Positions 1-5,524 of a stretch of DNA of 6,121 bases are shown here, in pieces. Under the pieces are notes generated by a model, which was not told the origin of the DNA, searched no databases, and saw only the letters and a program-made list of their open reading frames with translations. Positions within the stretch are counted from its first letter, which is position 1, and each line of letters opens with the position of its first letter. Made by a program: the position numbers and the translations under genes. Source of the stretch: Bacteroidales bacterium (GTDB lineage Bacteria > Bacteroidota > Bacteroidia > Bacteroidales > ML635J-15); assembly GCA_028701945.1 (NCBI GenBank), contig JAQVPT010000223.1, forward strand, positions 1 through 6,121, read 5' to 3'.

Positions 1-1308
1 ATTGAAATGCACGGAGGTAATGAAGCTTTTGCTAATAAACTTGATGAGATGTTTTCTGCAAGCAGCCAAACTTCAGGAACCAATCAGGTTGATATAACTG
101 GGCTAATTGGACAATATGCACATGGAAATGAACCCAGCCACCACATGGCTTACTTATATAATTATTGTTCTAAGCCGTGGAAAACACAAGAAATTGTACG
201 TAAAATTATGAGCGAACAATATAGCGAAAAACCTGATGGTTTGTGTGGTAACGAAGATTGTGGACAAATGTCAGCGTGGTATGTTTTAAGTGCTTTAGGT
301 TTTTATCCTGTAAATCCGGCAAACGGAATTTATGACCTCGGCAGCCCTGTTTTTGACACTGCAATATTACAGTTAGAAAACAAAAGACATTTTACTATAA
401 TTGCCCACGAAAACAGTAAAAACAATATTTATGTTCAATCAGTAGAACTTAACGGACGAGAATATAATAAAACGTATATCACACATAAGCAAATTATGCA
501 GGGTGGAAAACTTGAGTTTTTTATGGGGGATAAACCAAATAAAACAAGAGGAATAAATCAAGAAGATATTTATGAGTCTCGCATATCTGAAAATTTAATA
601 AGCCCTGTTCCTTACACCAACTATCAGCATAAATCTTTTCACGATTCGATTTATATAAACTTAGAATGTTACGAAAAAGATGCTGAAATCTTTTATTCTT
701 TAAATAACGACATAGACAAAAACCCTATAAAATATAATGGTGCAATTTTGATTAATGAAAGCACAGAATTACAATCTTATGCAATAACGCCAGGTAAAAA
801 AAGGAGCAAAACAATATCAGCAAAATACATATTAATACCCGATCGCAGAACCATAGACATAATAAGTGAATATAGCCAACAATACTCAGCAGGAGGCGAT
901 AATGCTCTAATAGATTATGTTAAAGGTGCAAATTGGTTTCGTAGTGGATTATGGCAAGGCTACAAAGGACAAAATTTTGAAGCAATTGTTGATTTACTAG
1001 AAATAAAAGACATGAAACGAATTAATGCTCGCTTTTTACAGGATACGAGATCGTGGATATTCTTTCCTAAAAAAGTAAGTTACTTTGCCTCTCAAGATGG
1101 AAAAAATTACTCTAATATTTACGAAGCTCCATCAAAAATGTCCGATAAAGATGAGGATATTCTAATTCAAGAGTTTGTTTTTAAACCGCAGAACCTAAAA
1201 GCGAGATACATTAAGGTTATAGCAGAAAATTATGGGGTGCTTCCGGGTTGGCATCTTAGTCCAGGCTTTGATTCATGGATATTCATTGATGAAATTGAAA
1301 TTGAATAA
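1..1308 (+). CDS. GH92 family alpha-mannosidase, C-terminal part (5' end outside window)
   Basis: This is the C-terminal part of a glycoside hydrolase family 92 enzyme, a group of mostly calcium-dependent exo-acting alpha-mannosidases that trim N-glycans or mannans, usually in the periplasm or on the cell surface. The frame is open from base 1, so the ATG at base 7 is internal. Numbering from that Met, the family motifs are HGNEPSHH (39-46) and GNEDCGQMSAWYV (81-93), followed by SALGFYPVNP; the second carries the acidic pair expected to contribute the general base and metal site. The general-acid Glu should lie upstream of the window. After the catalytic domain (to about 180) comes a segment resembling a chitobiase/hexosaminidase C-terminal beta-sandwich (about 212-277). 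It is followed by an F5/8 type C (discoidin-like) carbohydrate-binding domain (about 285-433) ending in WIFIDEIEIE. The family call is firm; the extra domains are read by eye. Signal peptide and exact linkage specificity cannot be seen. Confidence 0.92.
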   Translation: MEMHGGNEAFANKLDEMFSASSQTSGTNQVDITGLIGQYAHGNEPSHHMAYLYNYCSKPWKTQEIVRKIMSEQYSEKPDGLCGNEDCGQMSAWYVLSALGFYPVNPANGIYDLGSPVFDTAILQLENKRHFTIIAHENSKNNIYVQSVELNGREYNKTYITHKQIMQGGKLEFFMGDKPNKTRGINQEDIYESRISENLISPVPYTNYQHKSFHDSIYINLECYEKDAEIFYSLNNDIDKNPIKYNGAILINESTELQSYAITPGKKRSKTISAKYILIPDRRTIDIISEYSQQYSAGGDNALIDYVKGANWFRSGLWQGYKGQNFEAIVDLLEIKDMKRINARFLQDTRSWIFFPKKVSYFASQDGKNYSNIYEAPSKMSDKDEDILIQEFVFKPQNLKARYIKVIAENYGVLPGWHLSPGFDSWIFIDEIEIE

Positions 1309-1317
1309 CAGTTGTTT

Positions 1318-1794
1318 GGTTTAATACTGAAATAATATTAAATGATTTCTCAATGTTATACCTAAATTCATTTTCATAGCTAATTCCGGCTATCAGAAGT
1401 CTGTCAAATTTATTTTCGCCAAAATACCGTCGATTAAACATATAGCAAAATTCATTGAGATATCTCTGCAAGTATTCTTACTGAAATTTCCTGATTTAAA
1501 GATTAGTCTTAAATTTGCAGTAGAATTTTGACTTTACATTGCCGACAAAGAAATTCAATTTTATTTCTATTAGTAATGTAGGCAATGTAAACGTCAGTAA
1601 AGCCTACAAAACAAAACCACAAAATTGGAAGATGGCAAGTAAAAAAAACATTAGCCTTTCATGAGACCTCATCTAAATACTGGGCGATAAAATTTAATAA
1701 ATTCATAAATGAAAGTTTCTTTAATTGCACTGCAAAATAAATAATTTAGGTAAAATATCAAGTAGTCGTTTAATTTTATTAATTTTTGGAAACC
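1318..1794. mobile_element. Possible extent of the IS1595 remnant, with weak terminal inverted repeats
   Basis: The bases at 1318-1344 (beginning GGTTT, ending AAATGA) and the reverse complement of 1766-1794 (beginning GGTTT, ending AAACGA) are similar when aligned from their inner ends with one gap. They bracket both transposase fragments at plausible distances. If they are the old inverted repeats, the remnant is about 477 bp, roughly half a complete member of this family. Both arms are very AT-rich, so chance similarity is possible, and I see no convincing target-site duplication next to them. Treat the boundaries as tentative. Confidence 0.25.
1352..1706 (-). pseudogene. Decayed IS1595-family (ISXO2-like) transposase
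   Basis: Two disconnected pieces of one transposase can be read on the minus strand. The N-terminal piece starts at an ATG at 1706 with MNLLNFIAQYLDEVS. It hits an in-frame TGA at 1659-1661, where the family usually has Cys, and reads on to RNKIEFLCRQCK near 1533, resembling the zinc-ribbon half CxxC of this family. The C-terminal piece (about 1477-1352) reads EYLQRYLNEFCYMFNRRYFG and then ENKFDRLLIAG, the characteristic end of ISXO2-like transposases. The central DDE catalytic region of roughly 200 residues is missing and stops separate the pieces, so it cannot be functional. The C-terminal piece stays open to 1283, overlapping the end of the mannosidase gene, but the sequence past 1352 is not recognisable. 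The family call rests on remembered consensus; an internal deletion plus point decay is the inferred history. Confidence 0.72.
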
Positions 1795-1903
1795 TGATTT
1801 CTAAAAAAATTAAGGAAATTTAGTAAATATAATTTTAATTTCGTAATATTACATTTTAAAGATTATTTGATCAGGGCAAAAACATACTTTTAACGTAAAA
1901 AGC

Positions 1904-1954
1904 CTTTTGTCATGGTTTTTGGATTGCTAAAGCACCAAAAACACATGCCAAAAG
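1904..1954. repeat. Long imperfect inverted repeat (hairpin A)
   Basis: The left arm 1904-1922 and right arm 1935-1954 are complementary over about 19 bases, with one mismatch and one single-base bulge. The spacer 1923-1934 contains a further short complement (TGCT/AGCA). The whole could fold as a stem of about 50 nt in DNA or RNA on either strand. No T-run follows the stem directly on either strand to make it a standard intrinsic terminator. It is the first of four inverted repeats lined up before upp. Function is unknown; a REP-like or MITE-like element is one possibility. Confidence 0.6.
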
Positions 1955-1973
1955 AGATTGCACTGCATATTTC

Positions 1974-2007
1974 AACCCAAGACCTTCACTGCGTTCGGTT
2001 ATGGGTT
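1974..2007. repeat. Inverted repeat with AACCCA/TGGGTT arms (hairpin B)
   Basis: AACCCAAGACC at 1974-1984 pairs with GGTTATGGGTT at 1997-2007 over 10 of 11 positions, counting one G-U pair in RNA, around a 12-base loop TTCACTGCGTTC. The relatively GC-rich stem and loop stand out in an AT-rich spacer. The form recalls the palindromic units associated with IS200/IS605-like or RAYT transposases, but no such gene is present in the window. Confidence 0.5.
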
Positions 2008-2015
2008 AAAATAAT

Positions 2016-2032
2016 TGAGCCTTTCAGGCTCA
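2016..2032. repeat. Compact perfect inverted repeat (hairpin C)
   Basis: TGAGCCT and AGGCTCA form a perfect 7-bp stem around a TTC loop. It lies 8 bases after hairpin B. There is no adjacent T-run long enough to call it a terminator on either strand, so it is recorded as part of the hairpin cluster. Confidence 0.55.
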
Positions 2033-2046
2033 TAAGTTTTGTTATG

Positions 2047-2071
2047 TTCATAGTGATTATAACACTATGAA
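2047..2071. repeat. Perfect 9-bp inverted repeat upstream of upp (hairpin D)
   Basis: TTCATAGTG (2047-2055) and CACTATGAA (2063-2071) are exact reverse complements separated by 7 bases. It sits about 100 bp before the upp start, near where a promoter would be expected. It could therefore be a protein-binding site, an RNA hairpin, or the last unit of the repeat cluster. From here to 2170 I see only AT-rich sequence with no convincing promoter match, although TTTG at 2080-2083 could be a -33-like element. A loose palindrome lies at about 2148-2168 (TTTACACAAAATTTGTAAA), directly before the start codon. Confidence 0.45.
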
Positions 2072-2170
2072 AGTATGCGTTTGACTTGATTATATGATGT
2101 TAAAGTGTATTTAATCTAATTAATTAATAGTGTATGTCTTTTAAGGATTTTACACAAAATTTGTAAAAAG

Positions 2171-2830
2171 ATGAAAATCTACAATCTTGGCGGTAAAGGA
2201 ACACTAATAGACCAATTTATTTCTGAAATTAGAGATCACGAAATTCAGTTAGATCGTGCAAGATTTCGTAATAATCTTGCTAGAACTGGAGAGATTATGG
2301 CTTATGAAATAAGTAAAATGCTCCCATTTACTGACGAAGATATTACAACAAGTTTAGGAATAGCAAATGTTCCTACTATGGCAGAGCAGCCAGTATTGGC
2401 TACAGTTTTAAGAGCAGGATTACCATTCCATCAAGGTTTTGTAAATTATTTTGACCATGCAGATAGCGCTTTTATTGCCGGATATCGTAAATATGATAAA
2501 AGTGGCGGTTTTGAAATAAAAATCGACTATGTTACCTCTCCCCAAATTGAAGATAAAATATTAATTATAAATGATCCAATGCTCGCCAGTGGTGGAAGCA
2601 TAGAATTAGCATATAAAGCTTTACTAAATTATGGTAATCCCAAACATGTGCATATCGCTTCAATTATTGCAAGTAAAGAAGGTATAGATTATATCGAAAG
2701 AGTATTACCTGAAAGCAAAATTACTTTATGGCTGGGTGCAATTGATGATGAGCTAACAGTGAAATCATATATAGTTCCTGGTCTCGGCGATGCAGGCGAT
2801 TTAGCTTATGGTTATAAAACTGACAACTAA
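2171..2830 (+). CDS. upp: Uracil phosphoribosyltransferase
   Basis: This cytosolic pyrimidine-salvage enzyme makes UMP and pyrophosphate from uracil and PRPP. The 219-residue product is of normal length for the family. Visible landmarks are LRAGLP (80-85), which contacts the PRPP pyrophosphate, the PRPP-binding loop INDPMLASGGS (133-143), and the uracil-binding C-terminal motif YIVPGLGDAGD (200-210). The loop has Ser140 where most homologues have Thr (DPMLATGGS), a conservative change. The N-terminus (MKIYNLGGKGTLIDQFISEI) resembles Bacteroidota homologues rather than the E. coli form, which supports the ATG start. That ATG follows an A-rich GTAAAAAG stretch, not a strong Shine-Dalgarno site. 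It stands alone on the plus strand behind a long spacer with inverted repeats, so it is probably monocistronic. Confidence 0.96.
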   Translation: MKIYNLGGKGTLIDQFISEIRDHEIQLDRARFRNNLARTGEIMAYEISKMLPFTDEDITTSLGIANVPTMAEQPVLATVLRAGLPFHQGFVNYFDHADSAFIAGYRKYDKSGGFEIKIDYVTSPQIEDKILIINDPMLASGGSIELAYKALLNYGNPKHVHIASIIASKEGIDYIERVLPESKITLWLGAIDDELTVKSYIVPGLGDAGDLAYGYKTDN

Positions 2831-2835
2831 GGAAG

Positions 2836-2938
2836 CGGTTCTCGGTTTGCGGTTTCGGGTTTCGTGGTTTCGGGTTTTTTAAAAAGTTTCGAGTTAACAA
2901 CCATCACACAGTTCGCAGTTCGATGCATGTTTGCAGTT
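2836..2938. repeat. Degenerate GGTTTCG / GTTCGCAGTT low-complexity repeat after upp
   Basis: Bases 2836-2876 are a string of GGTTT-C/G units on the plus strand (GGTTCTC, GGTTTGC, GGTTTCG, GGTTTCGTGGTTTCGGG). A looser version follows at 2909-2938 (GTTCGCAGTTCG, GTTTGCAGTT). Short degenerate tracts of this kind are common between genes in Bacteroidota. The strand asymmetry (G and T on plus, C and A on minus) rules out a simple hairpin, so it is not an ordinary intrinsic terminator for upp. Runs of two or three Gs could in principle form a two-layer G-quadruplex. From 2939 to 3040 I see nothing further, and no clear terminator for lysC either. Confidence 0.55.
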
Positions 2939-3040
2939 AATGATTAATTTGGTACAATCTAACTACCTACTATTTTCTACTTACTCTTTTTACAGTTTGT
3001 GCTTTAATATACCGAATAGATGTGATGATGTTACACAGAA

Positions 3041-4285
3041 TCACTGTATCACAAACCTTGCTGTCGTGCGGCTGCGTTGTTCTAACAAAACTCTTTTGTC
3101 TGATGTCATTTTAACAATAGAATCGTCGGTGTAATACCTTATGGTAAGTAATTGCAAATTAGTGTTGTATTTTACAAAATATTCGTTGTTTAAATCCTCT
3201 ATCAGTTTATCAAAATTTCTATTACCACCGTCAATTGATGCGGAAAAACTAATCGCAGAGTTTTGTGTGATATTAACTTTAATTTTGTATTGAGTAAATA
3301 AAGCAAACAGTTTGCTAATGTTCTCTTCAACCACAAAAGAAAAGTCTTTAGGCGAAATAGAAAGTAATATTTGATTTGATTTTAGAATATAAATAGGTAT
3401 TAAATCCAATTTGTATTCTATCTTTTTTACTTCAGTACCTTTTTGCTTATGATCAACAAAAGATTTGACATACAAGGGGATATTTTTATTTTCGAGCGGT
3501 TTAATCGTTTTGGGATGGATTACTTTTGCTCCATAAAAAGCAAGCTCTATTGCCTCCCGAAAAGACAGATAGTCTAATTTTTCGGCAAAATCGCACCAAT
3601 TTGGATCAGCATTCATAATTCCAGGAACGTCTTTCCAAATCGTAACGCTCTTGGCATCAAGCAGATAAGCCAGTCCAGATGCAGTATAGTCAGAACCTTC
3701 TCTTCCCAAACTTGTGTTTTTGCCAGTTTTGTCTCTTCCAATAAAACCTTGTGTTACATGAATTTCCTTTTCCGAAAATTCATTTTTTATTAATGTTTGT
3801 GATTCTTGCCAAAGTATTTTTGCATCACGAAAATTGGAGTCAGTTACAATTATATTTCTAATATCAACAAGTGAATTTTTCACATTATTAATATTCAAAT
3901 AAGTCGAAAGAATATATGAGCTTAGAAGTTCTCCGTAACACACGATGTTGTCATATATTTCATCATAAGATGATTTGACAGGCAAATCAATAATTTGTTT
4001 TAATTGATCGAATATGTTTGTAATACCATTTTCAAAATCATTATATCTTTTACCAAATGCACTTACAGCGAAATTGAGGTGAAAAGTTTTAATTTTTTCA
4101 AAAATCTCAAATTTTGCAGGCTCATTATTTAAATACGCTTCAACAAGTTTCTCAAGTTTGTTGGTTGTCTTATCAATCGCCGAAACAACTATTACAAGCT
4201 CATCTTTATCTAAGATTATCTCGATAATAGTTTTTAAGGATTCTGCCTTTTTTAGCGAAGCACCACCAAATTTATAAATCTGCAT
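3041..4285 (-). CDS. lysC: Aspartate kinase (monofunctional)
   Basis: This cytosolic enzyme phosphorylates L-aspartate with ATP, the first step towards lysine, threonine, methionine and diaminopimelate. The 414-residue product carries the kinase-domain motifs in order: KFGGAS (5-10), VTQGFIG (178-184), SLGREGSDYTA (192-202), the nucleotide-binding segment WKDVPGIMNADP (217-228), and SFREAIELAFYGAKVIHP (241-258). A C-terminal regulatory region (about 300-400) looks like an ACT-type domain, and the end LLEQRSRTTARFVIQ fits Bacteroidota aspartokinases. No homoserine dehydrogenase domain is fused. Feedback control by an end-product amino acid is expected from the family, but the effector cannot be read. 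The ATG lies inside the 3' end of the upstream membrane-protein gene (14-base overlap in another frame), implying co-transcription and translational coupling. The start codon is preceded by AAAGAAAAAG. Confidence 0.95.
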   Translation of the reverse strand: MQIYKFGGASLKKAESLKTIIEIILDKDELVIVVSAIDKTTNKLEKLVEAYLNNEPAKFEIFEKIKTFHLNFAVSAFGKRYNDFENGITNIFDQLKQIIDLPVKSSYDEIYDNIVCYGELLSSYILSTYLNINNVKNSLVDIRNIIVTDSNFRDAKILWQESQTLIKNEFSEKEIHVTQGFIGRDKTGKNTSLGREGSDYTASGLAYLLDAKSVTIWKDVPGIMNADPNWCDFAEKLDYLSFREAIELAFYGAKVIHPKTIKPLENKNIPLYVKSFVDHKQKGTEVKKIEYKLDLIPIYILKSNQILLSISPKDFSFVVEENISKLFALFTQYKIKVNITQNSAISFSASIDGGNRNFDKLIEDLNNEYFVKYNTNLQLLTIRYYTDDSIVKMTSDKRVLLEQRSRTTARFVIQ

Positions 4286-5426
4286 CTTTTTCTTTAATTT
4301 TTTTGGTTCTATTCTTTTCTACATTCATATTTTGTGTAAGTTCTCTAACAAATTTATATTGAGACAAAAATTCTTTAAGGACAACCCTTAAAACCGTATA
4401 AACAGGTATTGCGAGCATCATACCGAGCACGCCATAGATGCTGCCTGCAATAATAATTACAAAGAAGATTTCTAATGGATGTGCTTTAACGCTTTTGGAA
4501 TAAATAAGTGGCTGGAATAAAATATTATCTGTAAGTTGAGCGACCGCCACAATCCCTATTATTTTTAATATCAGTGGCATAATTTCGGTGTAAAAATCTA
4601 ATTGAATATTTGCAGTTGTAATTAAAATAACTCCAACCACTGCACCAATCCATGGTCCGACATAAGGTATAACATTAAGCAATCCACCAATTAGTCCTAC
4701 TAATAGAGCTAAGTCAAATTGCACACCAATAAGATATAGTCCAAGCGTAAATAAAGTCATCATAAATAATGTTTCCAATATCACACCAAGCAGATATCGT
4801 GCAATCAAATTACGAACTGAATTTAATACATTTTGTGCTTTTTCTTCATATTTGCCTGGTATTATCATCAATACTCCTTTATCAAATAGGTGTATATCCT
4901 TTAGAAAGAAAAAGCAAATAAATGTAACTGAAAAAATCGACAAGAACAAAGTCCATGCAGTACCTCCAAGATCGTTTATAAAATTGCCAATAGAAGTAAA
5001 ATTAACGATAGATGTGATTTTTTCAATAACCAAATCTTCTGTAGAAAAATTCGGTTGATTAATAATAGGTGTTTGCTGAATAAAATCATCTAAGCTTTTT
5101 ATTGGTTTTTCAAGTCCTTCAGATATCGTCTCTATATCAATTGCCTGAAATTCTCCAATCTGATCTATTACTAGGGGTATAAGTAACCTAAATGCCAATA
5201 TAATAATAAACCACATTGTAGAAAGAGCAATAAGTGCAGCCAACCATTTAGGAATTACAAGTTTTCCAATACGCACTTTTCGAATAAACTTTACCATTGG
5301 GCTGCCAAGAGTTGCAAAGAAGAGTGCTATTAGAATCCAGCCAATAATATGGGTAAAATAAATTACAAACAGTATCAAGATTCCTAAACCGAAAGCTCCA
5401 ACAATGTACTTATGATATTTTTCCAT
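4272..5426 (-). CDS. AI-2E family transporter (PerM/YdiK/TqsA-like membrane protein)
   Basis: This is a 384-residue polytopic inner-membrane protein of the AI-2E transporter family. The family is named for the E. coli autoinducer-2 exporter TqsA, but members also include Na+/H+ antiporters and many of unknown substrate. Hydrophobic segments lie at about 8-40 (two closely spaced), 60-88, 154-176, 210-235, 238-270, 282-300 and 316-350. A soluble loop rich in polar residues (about 90-150) falls between the early and later helices. Family hallmarks are NVIPYVGPWIGA (251-262), QPLIYSKSVKAHPLE (305-319) and the Gly-rich final helices (AGSIYGVLGMMLAIPVY). The tail (370-384) is highly charged and Lys-rich. 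The gene lies just downstream of the metK terminator, so it probably has its own promoter, and it overlaps lysC. Substrate unknown; nothing here shows it exports AI-2. Confidence 0.92.
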   Translation of the reverse strand: MEKYHKYIVGAFGLGILILFVIYFTHIIGWILIALFFATLGSPMVKFIRKVRIGKLVIPKWLAALIALSTMWFIIILAFRLLIPLVIDQIGEFQAIDIETISEGLEKPIKSLDDFIQQTPIINQPNFSTEDLVIEKITSIVNFTSIGNFINDLGGTAWTLFLSIFSVTFICFFFLKDIHLFDKGVLMIIPGKYEEKAQNVLNSVRNLIARYLLGVILETLFMMTLFTLGLYLIGVQFDLALLVGLIGGLLNVIPYVGPWIGAVVGVILITTANIQLDFYTEIMPLILKIIGIVAVAQLTDNILFQPLIYSKSVKAHPLEIFFVIIIAGSIYGVLGMMLAIPVYTVLRVVLKEFLSQYKFVRELTQNMNVEKNRTKKIKEKDADL

Positions 5427-5440
5427 TATATAATTTTTTA

Positions 5441-5448
5441 CGAAAATA
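5441..5448 (-). promoter_or_regulatory. Possible -7 element for the membrane protein-lysC pair
   Basis: On the minus strand this reads TATTTTCG, one base away from the Bacteroidota -7 consensus TAnnTTTG. It lies about 14 bases before the start codon of the membrane-protein gene and just after the metK terminator, where a promoter would be needed. No convincing -33 TTTG accompanies it and the leader would be very short, so this is a weak candidate. Confidence 0.2.
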
Positions 5449-5460
5449 CTTAAGATTTAA

Positions 5461-5502
5461 TAAAAAAAGCCCTCTGAAGATAAAAATTTTCAACAGAGGG
5501 CT
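5461..5502 (-). terminator. Rho-independent terminator of metK
   Basis: On the minus strand, a perfect 9-bp stem (AGCCCTCTG at 5502-5494 pairing with CAGAGGGCT at 5476-5468) encloses a 17-base AT-rich loop and runs into a tract of seven T's (5468-5462). It sits 22 bases after the metK stop codon and ends metK transcription before the AI-2E family gene. On the plus strand no comparable T-run follows the stem, so it is directional. Confidence 0.9.
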
Positions 5503-5524
5503 ATGATAATGTTATAAAATGTGT

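Noticed and set aside
1531..1592. 11-bp inverted repeat TTTACATTGCC...GGCAATGTAAA, considered as an IS end or operator
   Set aside because: It lies inside the transposase N-terminal fragment, where it encodes part of the protein remnant (CRQCK and YIAYI), so it is more likely coincidental.
1591..1740. Plus-strand open stretch of nearly 50 codons in the mannosidase-upp spacer
   Set aside because: It has no start codon of its own near the upstream stop, no recognisable product, and is antisense to the N-terminal part of the IS1595 remnant.
1843..1852. 10-bp palindrome GTAATATTAC
   Set aside because: It is short and made almost entirely of A and T in a very AT-rich spacer; nothing else supports a regulatory role.
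1904..2032. CRISPR array or integron attC interpretation of the hairpin cluster
   Set aside because: The inverted repeats differ from one another in sequence and spacing, no direct repeats recur at regular intervals, and no cas or integrase gene is present.
2931..3134. 67-codon open frame on the plus strand
   Set aside because: It overlaps the 3' end of lysC on the opposite strand and the low-complexity spacer, has no recognisable domain, and looks like a shadow.
4852..5058. 68-codon open frame on the plus strand
   Set aside because: It lies wholly antisense within the AI-2E family gene, whose protein is clearly real.
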